NCBI RefSeq assembly: GCF_019754295.1
Contig: NZ_VIRV01000001.1
Coordinates: forward strand, 248,001-312,000
DNA length: 64,000 nucleotides
Source: Sellimonas caecigallum
Lineage (GTDB): Bacteria; Bacillota; Clostridia; Lachnospirales; Lachnospiraceae
Direction of reading: 5' to 3'
Position numbers and translations under genes: made by a program. This document shows positions 51,410 through 59,065 of the stretch, piece by piece. How positions within the stretch are numbered: the first letter of the stretch is position 1; every line of letters begins with the position of its first letter. Under the pieces are notes generated by a model. The model saw only the letters and a list, made by a program, of their open reading frames with translations, ran no database searches and was not told the origin of the DNA.

Positions 51410-51979
51410 CTATCTTTTTGATCTTACCAAAGCAAATATATTTGCTTTGGATAACGTCTTGACAACAAGATAAAACAATAACGTCTCTATCGGCACCATA
51501 ATGATCTGCTTCAAAAATCTGGCCGGCAGCAAGGCGAAAAATGAATTCCCGTACATAACCATCAACCACCATGTATTCAGGAGACTGTTGATCAACACGG
51601 CTACCGTCACTTTGGCTGCGATCATCCGCGGAATGGAAAAAGGCTTTTTGTAGAGAAACAATCCATAGATCACTCCTCCAAGCAAAGCACTTACTGTAAA
51701 TCCCGGGAAAAAGGCTCCCGTCGGCTTTGCGAGATATTTCAGGATATCTGCAAGGCCTGCCACGATCCCTCCCACGGAAGGTCCGAACATCATGGCTGCA
51801 AGTTCATTTGGAAGGAAGGAAAAACCGATCTTCAAGTAATCGGTTACCTGTATCGTTCCAAAGATCATCAGCACGACTGCCATGGCAAGAAGCATAGCGA
51901 TAACCGAAAGTGTACGGCTGTCCCGAAGCTCTTCCAGAGATTCCCGGAATATGTTTTTGGGTTTCATTCTTTTTTCCAT
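51410..51979 (-). CDS. folT: Folate ECF transporter S component FolT
   Basis: 189 residues, five or six hydrophobic helices. Substrate-capture subunit of an energy-coupling factor transporter: LSVIAMLLAMAVVLMIFGTIQV, GFSFLPNELAAMMFGPSVGGIVAGLADILKYLAKPTGAFFPGFTVSALLGGVIYGLFLYK, and NTWWLMVMYGNSFFALLPARFLKQIIMVPIET. These match FolT. The ECF ATPases and T protein must be elsewhere. A THF riboswitch precedes the gene, supporting folate as ligand. The start follows AAAGGAGGTATATTTTT. The downstream thyA and folA make this a folate operon. Confidence 0.92.
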   Translation of the reverse strand: MEKRMKPKNIFRESLEELRDSRTLSVIAMLLAMAVVLMIFGTIQVTDYLKIGFSFLPNELAAMMFGPSVGGIVAGLADILKYLAKPTGAFFPGFTVSALLGGVIYGLFLYKKPFSIPRMIAAKVTVAVLINSLLNTWWLMVMYGNSFFALLPARFLKQIIMVPIETLLFYLVVKTLSKANIFALVRSKR

Positions 51980-52054
51980 AAAAATATACCTCCTTTGCAG
52001 TAGTCCTTTTGCCACGCACAGCAGGTATAGTATCTCGAAACGCTATCTGTCTAT

Positions 52055-52160
52055 GTGCAGCAGCGGGATGCGAAATATGTACCGCAAGAATTCCCTTTTC
52101 GTCCATCGGCAACTCCCCGTCCGGCTGGCACTTAACGCACATATCTCTACTCTGCTCTTT
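52055..52160 (-). promoter_or_regulatory. Tetrahydrofolate (THF) riboswitch
   Basis: The minus strand carries AGAGTAGA (52146-52153), GCGTTAAGTGCC, GGGGAGTTGCC and GGACGAAAAGG (52092-52104) in order. These are conserved blocks of the THF riboswitch, and it lies ahead of folT, its usual gene. It should turn down folT-thyA-folA when reduced folates are plentiful. The AAAGGAGG site of folT lies about 60 bases behind it, and no terminator is seen, so translation control is more likely. Confidence 0.88.
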
Positions 52161-52173
52161 CATTTTCTCCTGC

Positions 52174-52202
52174 ATTATAGCATAAACAGGAAGAAGCGTA
52201 AA
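52174..52202 (-). promoter_or_regulatory. Promoter of the folT operon
   Basis: Minus strand: extended -10 TGCTATAAT (hexamer 52174-52179), 17-base spacer, -35 TTTACG (52197-52202). Its start site is just before the riboswitch. Confidence 0.75.
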
Positions 52203-52207
52203 GCAAT

Positions 52208-52837
52208 TTAATACGTTATTGCTTCTTCCCGTGTCATCCAGAAATGGATTCCATGTGTAGAATCCCGAAAACGGTCTTCTGTAAAAGAGTCTGCGTACAC
52301 CCACATTCCTTTCCTGTACACAAAATTTTCGTCTACAAGAGACCATGCTTCCTCGTATTCTTTTTGGCAGTCTATACTTCTGATCGTGAGTACTTTTGCC
52401 TTGTCACATCTGCATGTTCGACCTGTGGCAGAACTTCTCTTCGCATCTGCCGGAACCAAAAGCTGCACGATCCTGTCGTAGACACATTTTTTGTATGCTA
52501 CAAAGGCTCCGGTCTTAGGACAGCACATCTCCCATCCTTCTGTTTTCTCATCTGTCTTGATCCCTGAAAGCACCGCCCCTTCCAAAACTGAAAGACGGAT
52601 ATCCGTCCCCCGAAGATCAGCCCCGCTCAGATCACATCCTCGGAAATCTGCACCAGACAAATCGGCATTTCGGAAATCTGCATTTCGGAACGTACATTCC
52701 CGAAATCTTGTATTTCGCAGACAACTGTCCTGAAAATCCGCTCCATCAAACGAGCTCCCTTCTCCCTGAGCCCACGAAAGATCCTGCCCGCGAAAACAGC
52801 TTCCGTCCTTTCCTTCCTTTGTCCATACCTCTTTCAT
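52208..52837 (-). CDS. Pentapeptide-repeat protein with DUF5758-like C-terminal domain
   Basis: 209 residues. The N-terminal half (about 13-100) has A(D/N)LxG type repeats (LSWAQGEGSSFDGADFQDSCLRN, TFRNADFRNADLSGADFRGCDLSGADLRG), which fold as a right-handed square beta-helix of about 9 turns. The C-terminal half (about 110-205) has GAFVAYKKC, RSSATGRTCRCDKAKVL and MWVYADSFTEDRFRDSTHGIHFWMTREEA, a domain seen in pentapeptide proteins (DUF5758). Some pentapeptide proteins mimic DNA and protect gyrase; whether this one does is unknown. The start follows GGAGGCGATAAG. It is upstream of folT with its own unit. Confidence 0.8.
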   Translation of the reverse strand: MKEVWTKEGKDGSCFRGQDLSWAQGEGSSFDGADFQDSCLRNTRFRECTFRNADFRNADLSGADFRGCDLSGADLRGTDIRLSVLEGAVLSGIKTDEKTEGWEMCCPKTGAFVAYKKCVYDRIVQLLVPADAKRSSATGRTCRCDKAKVLTIRSIDCQKEYEEAWSLVDENFVYRKGMWVYADSFTEDRFRDSTHGIHFWMTREEAITY

Positions 52838-52912
52838 CTTATCGCCTCCAAATACCACATCTTTTAAGGCCAATTCTTATACTTTGGACGAATCACAAAA
52901 CTTTTGCAATAC

Positions 52913-52937
52913 AAAAAAACAGCCCTGCAATGGACTG
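52913..52937. terminator. Terminator of the tRNA-Gly operon
   Basis: Stem CAGCCC (52920-52925) / GGACTG (52932-52937) on the plus strand, with one G-U pair on the minus strand. A seven-T run follows on the minus strand, just behind the second tRNA gene. Confidence 0.7.
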
Positions 52938-52947
52938 ATTTTTTGAA

Positions 52948-53020
52948 AGCGACAGACGGGGTTCGAACCCGCGACCCCAACCTTGGCAAGGTTGTACTCT
53001 ACCAACTGAGCCACTGTCGC
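52948..53020 (-). tRNA. tRNA-Gly (anticodon GCC), second of a tandem pair
   Basis: 73 bases: acceptor stem GCGACAG / CTGTCGC, D arm CTCAGTTGGTAGAG, anticodon loop TTGCCAA on stem CAACC / GGTTG, T arm GGGGTTCGAACCCC-type, discriminator U. CCA is not encoded. It decodes GGU and GGC (anticodon GCC). Its partner copy differs mainly in the anticodon stem. Confidence 0.97.
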
Positions 53021-53055
53021 ATTTATATATTTTATATCAAATTAAAAGAGAGATA

Positions 53056-53128
53056 AGCGACAGACGGGGCTCGAACCCGCGACCCCGACCTTGGCAAGGT
53101 CGTACTCTACCAACTGAGCCACTGTCGC
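53056..53128 (-). tRNA. tRNA-Gly (anticodon GCC), first of a tandem pair
   Basis: Same layout as the copy downstream. The anticodon stem is CGACC / GGTCG instead of CAACC / GGTTG, so the changes are compensatory, and the T arm has one difference (TTCGAGC against TTCGAAC). CCA is not encoded. The two genes are 35 bases apart and share one promoter. Confidence 0.97.
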
Positions 53129-53131
53129 ACA

Positions 53132-53156
53132 TTTTTTGTTCGCTCGGAACAAAAAA
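53132..53156. repeat. 10-bp inverted repeat in the tRNA-Gly leader
   Basis: TTTTTTGTTC (53132-53141) and GAACAAAAAA (53147-53156) flank a 5-base loop. The predicted transcript starts within it, so the hairpin forms the 5' end of the precursor tRNA leader. Confidence 0.55.
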
Positions 53157-53157
53157 T

Positions 53158-53186
53158 ATATTACTATATGATCGCTGATCTGTCAA
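53158..53186 (-). promoter_or_regulatory. Promoter of the tRNA-Gly pair
   Basis: Minus strand: perfect -35 TTGACA (53181-53186), 17-base spacer, -10 TAATAT (53158-53163). Confidence 0.7.
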
Positions 53187-53250
53187 TACTTTTTTCTAAA
53201 TTTTTCTATTTTATTTTTTCTGATAAGAGGGCAGATTTTCTGTTCCGTTC

Positions 53251-53772
53251 TTAACCTCTGATATCATAAACAAATCCATCTTCGCAGTAACTTTTATCCC
53301 CGATGCATACTTTTTTTTCTCTCTGCATTTTTCCTCCCATTTTCTCATAAAACCGTTTTGATGATTTGTTTTCTCTCAGACACCATATGATCATCTTATG
53401 TTTCTTTTGACAAATAAATGTTTCCACTGCAGCCTGAAACAGCTTTGTTCCAATCCCATGATACATCTTATCCGGACTTACATAGAGCGCTACTATTTCA
53501 CAATCAATATCTGACATATTTTCAGAAAACCGATTATCGTCCGCATATCTGCAAAATCCCACAATTTCTCCATTCTGCTCAGCTACCAGAAATTTTTCGC
53601 GTACATCCATTTGCTTTTTCTTGTAGGAAACTATTTTCTCTTCTTTTTTCATTGCATCCAGATATCGGTCCTGTACGATTCCTCGATATGCCGTTTTCCA
53701 GCTGCTTACATGAACTTCAGCTACACCTTCTATATCTTTTTCTTCCATGTTTCTGATTACGATCCGTTCCAT
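53251..53772 (-). CDS. GNAT family N-acetyltransferase
   Basis: 173 residues. The acetyl-CoA site is VALYVSPDKMYHGIGTKLFQAAVE (about 95-118), and IWCLRENKSSKRFYEKMGGKMQREKKVCIGDKSYCEDGFVYDI is the C-terminal fold. MERIVIRNMEEKDIEGVAEVHVSSWKTAYRGIVQDRYL is the typical start of GNATs of the YjaB/YobR type. Substrate unknown. It is downstream of aspS with a terminator between, and slightly richer in A/T. The start follows AGGAGGCAAA. Confidence 0.9.
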   Translation of the reverse strand: MERIVIRNMEEKDIEGVAEVHVSSWKTAYRGIVQDRYLDAMKKEEKIVSYKKKQMDVREKFLVAEQNGEIVGFCRYADDNRFSENMSDIDCEIVALYVSPDKMYHGIGTKLFQAAVETFICQKKHKMIIWCLRENKSSKRFYEKMGGKMQREKKVCIGDKSYCEDGFVYDIRG

Positions 53773-53806
53773 TTTGCCTCCTATCCCGGCACACTCCTTC
53801 TCTGTA

Positions 53807-53847
53807 AAAAGGCAGCTTCCCCACTGTACAATAATGGAAGAAGCCGC
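53807..53847 (-). terminator. Terminator after aspS
   Basis: Minus-strand stem GCGGCTTC (53840-53847) / GAAGCTGC (53812-53819) with a 20-base loop and CTTTTTAC behind. Confidence 0.6.
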
Positions 53848-53859
53848 ACGCTTTATATC

Positions 53860-55659
53860 TTATTCTTCTGTCTCTTCCGCCGGTATCACTGCGATTCCAA
53901 GCTCTTCCAGCTGTTTTGTCGCCACTTCTGACGGCGCCTCCAGCATCATATCAGAAGCATCTTTTACTTTCGGGAATGCAATGACATCACGGATACTGTC
54001 TTCTTTTGCCATGAGCATGACAAGTCTGTCCAATCCGTATGCAAGTCCTGCGTGTGGCGGAACTCCATATTTGAATGCATCCAAGAGGAAACCGAACTGT
54101 TCTTGTGCTTCTTCTTTTGTAAATCCGATCACTTCAAACATCTTTGTCTGAATGTCATTCTGATGGATTCGCACACTTCCTCCGCCGATTTCGGTTCCAT
54201 TCAACACAATATCATATGCTTTCGCGCGCACTCGTCCTGGATCTGTATCCAGATACTGAAGATCTTCTTCCATCGGCATCGTAAACGGGTGATGCATTGC
54301 GACGAAACGATTTTCATCTTCATTCCATTCAAGAAGCGGGAATTCTGTTACCCAGAGGAACTTATAGTCGCCTTTATCGAGAAGATCCAGCTGTCTTGCG
54401 ATTTCGAGCCGGAGATTTCCAAGCACATCCCAGACAACTTTGTTTTTGTCTGCCGCAAAAAGAAGAAGGTCGCCCGGCTGTCCGTCCATAGCTTTTACAA
54501 GTGCTTCCATCTCTTCTTCTTTCATGAATTTCGCAAAAGAAGATTTGATGCTTCCGTCTTCCTGGATTGCTGCATAAGCAAGCCCTTTTGCGCCGAATCC
54601 TTTCGCAAAATCCACAAGCTTGTCGATCTTTTTACGCGGCATCGCTCCTTGTCCTTTGGCGTTGATTCCTCTTACGCTTCCGCCCTGATCCAGAGCACCT
54701 TTAAACACCGCAAATCCGCATTCTTTTACAACTTCACTCACATCAGTAAGCTCCATTCCAAACCGTGTGTCCGGTTTGTCTGAGCCGTAACGATCCATCG
54801 CTTCCTGCCATGTCATTCTCTGGATCGGAAGCTGTATTTCGATATTCAGCACTTCTTTAAAGAGTTTTGCAAGGAGACGTTCATTTACATCCAGAACATC
54901 GTCCACATCCACAAAAGAAAGTTCCATGTCAATCTGAGTAAACTCCGGCTGGCGGTCTGCCCTCAAATCCTCGTCTCTATAACATCTCGCAAGCTGGAAA
55001 TAGCGGTCGCATCCGGAACACATCAAAAGCTGTTTCAGCGTCTGAGGAGACTGCGGAAGTGCGTAAAAACTGCCTGGGTGTACCCGGCTTGGCACAAGAT
55101 AGTCTCTTGCCCCTTCTGGCGTGCTCTTAACAAGTGTCGGTGTCTCGATTTCCAGAAATCCTTCTTCAGACAAAAACTGTCTCGTCAGTGTGGCAATCTG
55201 GCTTCTCATCAGAAGATTTCTCTGCATATCCGGTCTTCTCAGATCAAGAAAACGGTATTTCAAACGCAGCTCTTCTTTTGTCTTGCTGTCTTCCTCGATC
55301 GGGAACGGAGGCGTCTCGGATTCAGATAATACCCGGAGCTCCCGGACACGGACTTCGATTTCTCCTGTAGCCAGGTTTTCATTGACCGCACCGGAACGTG
55401 CTTCGACCGTCCCTACCGCAGCGATCACATACTCGCTTCTGAGTCTTCCGGCTTTCTCAAATCCTTGTTCATCAATACTTCCGTTTTCAAAAATAAGCTG
55501 TAAAATTCCGGAACGGTCTCTCAGATCCACGAAAACAATTCCGCCTTTGTTTCTGTTTTTCTGGACCCATCCCATGACGGTCACTGTCTCGCCGATGTTG
55601 CTTTTCCCAAGTTCCGCACAACGATGGCTTCTTTTTAAACCTTTCATTGATTCTGCCAT
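53860..55659 (-). CDS. aspS: Aspartyl-tRNA synthetase
   Basis: 599 residues, the bacterial class II type. N-terminal OB anticodon-binding domain (GETVTVMGWVQKNRNKGGIVFVDLRDRSGILQLIF), then motif 2 CYRDEDLRADRQPEFTQIDMELSF and the GAD insert, and motif 3 GLAYGLDRLVMLM. It charges tRNA-Asp. The start at 55659 (MAESMKGLKRSHRCAEL) is set by GGAGGAAAATAAA inside the longer frame. It is downstream of hisS by 30 bases; this order is common in Firmicutes. Confidence 0.96.
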   Translation of the reverse strand: MAESMKGLKRSHRCAELGKSNIGETVTVMGWVQKNRNKGGIVFVDLRDRSGILQLIFENGSIDEQGFEKAGRLRSEYVIAAVGTVEARSGAVNENLATGEIEVRVRELRVLSESETPPFPIEEDSKTKEELRLKYRFLDLRRPDMQRNLLMRSQIATLTRQFLSEEGFLEIETPTLVKSTPEGARDYLVPSRVHPGSFYALPQSPQTLKQLLMCSGCDRYFQLARCYRDEDLRADRQPEFTQIDMELSFVDVDDVLDVNERLLAKLFKEVLNIEIQLPIQRMTWQEAMDRYGSDKPDTRFGMELTDVSEVVKECGFAVFKGALDQGGSVRGINAKGQGAMPRKKIDKLVDFAKGFGAKGLAYAAIQEDGSIKSSFAKFMKEEEMEALVKAMDGQPGDLLLFAADKNKVVWDVLGNLRLEIARQLDLLDKGDYKFLWVTEFPLLEWNEDENRFVAMHHPFTMPMEEDLQYLDTDPGRVRAKAYDIVLNGTEIGGGSVRIHQNDIQTKMFEVIGFTKEEAQEQFGFLLDAFKYGVPPHAGLAYGLDRLVMLMAKEDSIRDVIAFPKVKDASDMMLEAPSEVATKQLEELGIAVIPAEETEE

Positions 55660-55689
55660 TTTATTTTCCTCCATGCTTTTGTTTTTCTT

Positions 55690-56958
55690 TTATTCTTCCG
55701 GTAAAAATTCCCGCACAAAACATTCTTTCACATCCGTGTAACCTTCCTGTGCAAGCTGCTCTTTCTGGAATTTCTTGTTTTTCTTCATGTTGGCGATCAT
55801 GACCTGCTTGCCCTGTTCCCGTTCTTCCTTTGCCAAGGCCAGGATTTTCACGATACCTTGTTCCGGCATTCCTTTTTCAATCAAAAATGCTTTCTTTTCT
55901 TTCTGCGTCGGCACCTGATAACCGCTCTCCAAAAGGAGCATGACAATACGTTCAAATCCGATAGAAAAGCCACATGCCGGCGTTTCCTGTCCGGTAAATT
56001 TTCCGATCATCTTGTCGTAACGTCCGCCGCCTCCTACAGATCCTCCGAATTCATCCATGGAAATCTCGAATATAGTGCCGGTATAGTAAGACATTCCCCT
56101 CACAAGAGTCGGATCGAAACTCATCTTAAACTCAGCCTCTTTTGTCTCCTCCACACTTGAAATGATCATGGAAAGTCCATCCGCCACTTCCTGGTCAAGA
56201 AAACTTCCGAGTTTTTCTTTCAAATACCTGATCCCTGCAAGATCGTTTGTCACTTCTTTGAAAAGCTCCAGATATTTATCCACCTTCTCCTGACCATATC
56301 CTGCCTCTTTCAACTCTGTCTCCACACCTTCCAGACCGATCTTGTCCATCTTGTCCAGGATAATAAAGACTTCATCGTAGCTGTCTTCCGGGAAACCACT
56401 GTACGCTGCCATAGCTTTCAGGATCCTTCTGTCGTTGATACGGATCGTAAAGTTTTTAAAATCCAGTTTCCCGAGCAAAGTACTTGTAGCAAGAATCAGT
56501 TCGATCTCTGCCAGGTTGGAAGCTTCTCCAAGGATATCGATATCGCACTGCATGAACTGACGGAAACGTCCTCTCTGCGGGCGATCCGCTCTCCACACAT
56601 TTCCGATCTGAAGCGCTTTAAACGGAGAAGGAAGTTCGTTGGCATGGTTCGCATAATATCTGGACAATGGAAGTGTCAGATCATATCTGAGACCTCCATC
56701 TACGAGATCTGCCTCGCAGGATGCTGTCTCCAGATTGAGTTTGGCTCCTCTTTTCAGGATCTTGAAGATGAGCTGCTCATTCTCCCCTCCCTGTTTGCTC
56801 AGAAGATTCTCTATATGTTCCACACAAGGCGTCTCCATCGAGGAGAATCCGAATGTGCGATATGTGTCTTTGATCATCTGAATTACGTAATCACGGATTT
56901 CCATCTCCCTTGGAAGCATGTCTTTCATTCCGGTAACCGGTTTTTTCTTTAATGCCAT
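55690..56958 (-). CDS. hisS: Histidyl-tRNA synthetase
   Basis: 422 residues. Class II with MKDMLPREMEIRDYVIQMIKDTYRTFGFSSMETPCVEHIENLL and motif 2 QIGNVWRADRPQRGRFRQFMQCDIDILGE, motif 3 GGGGRYDKMIG and CGFSIGFERIVMLL; the C-terminal anticodon domain ends FLPEE. It charges tRNA-His. The start follows AAAGGAGAATGGTT and overlaps the end of hemZ by about ten bases, so they may be translated together. Confidence 0.96.
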   Translation of the reverse strand: MALKKKPVTGMKDMLPREMEIRDYVIQMIKDTYRTFGFSSMETPCVEHIENLLSKQGGENEQLIFKILKRGAKLNLETASCEADLVDGGLRYDLTLPLSRYYANHANELPSPFKALQIGNVWRADRPQRGRFRQFMQCDIDILGEASNLAEIELILATSTLLGKLDFKNFTIRINDRRILKAMAAYSGFPEDSYDEVFIILDKMDKIGLEGVETELKEAGYGQEKVDKYLELFKEVTNDLAGIRYLKEKLGSFLDQEVADGLSMIISSVEETKEAEFKMSFDPTLVRGMSYYTGTIFEISMDEFGGSVGGGGRYDKMIGKFTGQETPACGFSIGFERIVMLLLESGYQVPTQKEKKAFLIEKGMPEQGIVKILALAKEEREQGKQVMIANMKKNKKFQKEQLAQEGYTDVKECFVREFLPEE

Positions 56959-58412
56959 AACCATTCTCCTTTTCGTTCTATCATTTCATCTATCCGGGCA
57001 ATGTATTCATCTACATTCTTGACATTTTCAATTCGTATGAGTTTTGTCTTTTTCCCGCTTCTGCTGCCCGGCATCACGACTTCATGAGGGAGGACCACTT
57101 TGGTGGAAGCTCCTGCCCCCGCCGCAATAATAGACTGTTTTTCTTCCATAATCAGTATATTGTATATTCCTGCTTTGTCAACCTTTGCATAACCGACATT
57201 TTCAAAATTTCCGGCCATATTTTTCTGACGGTACAGATAATACGGTACAAGTCCGATTTCCTGTGCGCACTGGTACGCCGCTTCGATCATAGCCGTCAGT
57301 TCCGGTGCGGAAAGTTCATGCCCATGAAACCCTTCCCCGCTTCTTTGTTCCTGCCGCAGTCTGGATGCCCGTTTTACCGCAAGTGCATGAACCGTCAGGC
57401 TGTCCGGGCGAAGCGCTCTGATCTGCCGCAGCGTATCTTCCATATCCTGCGGTGTCTCCCCCGGAAGCCCTGCGATAAGATCCATATTGATGTTCGTAAA
57501 TCCAAGTTCTCTTGCAAGAGAGAACGTCTCGATCACATCTTCCACTGTATGTCTTCTCCCCACACGATCCAGCGTTTTCTGCTGCATTGTCTGCGGATTG
57601 ACGGAGATCCGATCGATGCCGTGATTTTTCAGCACCACAAGCTTTTCTTTTGTAATACTGTCCGGTCTTCCTGCTTCCACTGTAAATTCCAGGAGATGTT
57701 CATAGGAAAACGTATTCTCCATATGGGTCAGAATCCTGTCCAGCTGCGGAGCTGTCAGGGATGTCGGCGTTCCTCCGCCGAAATAAACCGTGTTGAGCTT
57801 TTTTTCTTTTGAAACTTGTCCGATGTAGGAAAGTTCTTTCAAAAGCGCATCCACATAGTTGTCTGTTCTTCCTTCCCATTGAGAAATCGGATAGGACGTA
57901 AAAGAACAGTATGCACATGTAGTGGGACAAAATGGAATCCCTACATACAGGCTATAACCATTCTGATAGTCCAGACGGGACAAAAGTTCCTTCTCCCGCT
58001 TTGCGATGGCTAGCCCAAGTTCTGCCTTTTTCTCCGTCACAAAATGCTCTCTTTCGATCCAGCGAAGGATTTCCTCCTCCGGCACTCCTTCTTCCAGCTT
58101 CTGCATAAACATCTTTGTGGGACGTACTCCGGTCAAACTTCCCCACGGCTGGCGGACTCCTGTCCTTTTAGACAACATTTCATAGAAGGAATGGATGACC
58201 TGGTGCTTGCGCTCCCCTCTTTCCATTCCCTCTTTTTCCTCCTTCGATCCAGCCAGGCTTACAGAAAAACAAGAATCACATGTTTTTACTATAATCTGTG
58301 ACTCTTGTTCCATGTCCACCTTTTGTTTGATTTCCTCGTCCGGATAAAACGTCTTCAGAAGATGATATGCATCATATGTATATAAAGTATCATTACATAT
58401 CAATTCTATCAT
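56949..58412 (-). CDS. hemZ: Coproporphyrinogen III oxidase (oxygen-independent) HemZ
   Basis: About 487 residues, radical SAM protein of the HemN/HemZ group. The cluster motif is CPTTCAYCSF (CxxxCxxC), then NTVYFGGGTPTSLTAPQLDRIL, TVEAGRPDSITKEKL, RISVNPQTMQQKTL and LGFTNINMDLIAGLPGETPQDMEDTL. HemZ-type proteins are longer than HemN at the N-terminus, as here (about 150 extra residues). HemZ has been linked to anaerobic haem synthesis in Bacillus, but many Clostridia carry it without haem genes, so the substrate is unproved. The start follows GCAGGAGATACT, and the frame upstream of it is not used. Confidence 0.9.
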   Translation of the reverse strand: MIELICNDTLYTYDAYHLLKTFYPDEEIKQKVDMEQESQIIVKTCDSCFSVSLAGSKEEKEGMERGERKHQVIHSFYEMLSKRTGVRQPWGSLTGVRPTKMFMQKLEEGVPEEEILRWIEREHFVTEKKAELGLAIAKREKELLSRLDYQNGYSLYVGIPFCPTTCAYCSFTSYPISQWEGRTDNYVDALLKELSYIGQVSKEKKLNTVYFGGGTPTSLTAPQLDRILTHMENTFSYEHLLEFTVEAGRPDSITKEKLVVLKNHGIDRISVNPQTMQQKTLDRVGRRHTVEDVIETFSLARELGFTNINMDLIAGLPGETPQDMEDTLRQIRALRPDSLTVHALAVKRASRLRQEQRSGEGFHGHELSAPELTAMIEAAYQCAQEIGLVPYYLYRQKNMAGNFENVGYAKVDKAGIYNILIMEEKQSIIAAGAGASTKVVLPHEVVMPGSRSGKKTKLIRIENVKNVDEYIARIDEMIERKGEWLWH

Positions 58413-58425
58413 AGTATCTCCTGCA

Positions 58426-59046
58426 TCATAAAAAAGGATTATATTTTCTTTCATGCCCGATTGTTGTAGCATTCATATGTCCCGGAAGCACTTTCGTGTC
58501 GTCCGGAAGCGGCATCAGTTTTTCTTTAATCCCACGGATCAGATCCGACATACTGCCGCCTTCAAAGTCCGTCCGCCCTACGGAATTGCAAAACAGCGTA
58601 TCTCCGCTGAAAAGTATTTTTTCCGCCGCTTCATAGTAGCATACTCCACCAGGTGTATGTCCCGGCGTATGGAATACCTGGAAAGAAAATCCGGCTATAT
58701 TCAGCACTTCCTGATCCTTTACATAGATCGCGTCACGAAATACATATCCATTCGTGTAAATGTCGGACTGATTCCAGTGCGCGTCGCAGATCAGTTCTTT
58801 TTCATTTTCTCCCACGTAAACCGGCACCTCATAATGGTCACGAAATTCATCGATCCCCATAATGTGATCAAAATGTCCATGTGTGAGAAGAATCGCCTTA
58901 ACCTGGATCTTTTCTTCATGGATATAGGAAAGCAGCTTTTTCGGGCAGGCAGCCGGATCTACCAGCACTGCCTCTCCCGTGTTTTCGTTGATCCCAAGAT
59001 AAGTGTTCGTCCCGATGATCCCTGTCACAAATGTTTCTATCTTCAT
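58426..59046 (-). CDS. Metallo-beta-lactamase-fold hydrolase, glyoxalase II-like
   Basis: 206 residues. Metal ligands: THGHFDHIMG (about 55-64), HTPGHTPGG (about 132), SGDTLF and GRTDFEGGSMSDL, then PGHMNATTIGHERKYNPFL at the end. These match the YcbL/GloB-like group of the MBL fold. It may hydrolyse S-lactoyl thiols or other thioesters; the substrate is not known. It lies between relA and hemZ, a stable position in Clostridia. The start follows GAGGTAGAAG. Confidence 0.92.
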   Translation of the reverse strand: MKIETFVTGIIGTNTYLGINENTGEAVLVDPAACPKKLLSYIHEEKIQVKAILLTHGHFDHIMGIDEFRDHYEVPVYVGENEKELICDAHWNQSDIYTNGYVFRDAIYVKDQEVLNIAGFSFQVFHTPGHTPGGVCYYEAAEKILFSGDTLFCNSVGRTDFEGGSMSDLIRGIKEKLMPLPDDTKVLPGHMNATTIGHERKYNPFL

Positions 59047-59065
59047 CTTCTACCTCTTTCCAGCA

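Noticed and set aside
53132-53156. The TTTTTTGTTC/GAACAAAAAA palindrome as a terminator ahead of the tRNA genes
   Set aside because: The TTGACA/TAATAT promoter places the start within it, so a terminator would block its own tRNAs. It is treated as a leader hairpin.
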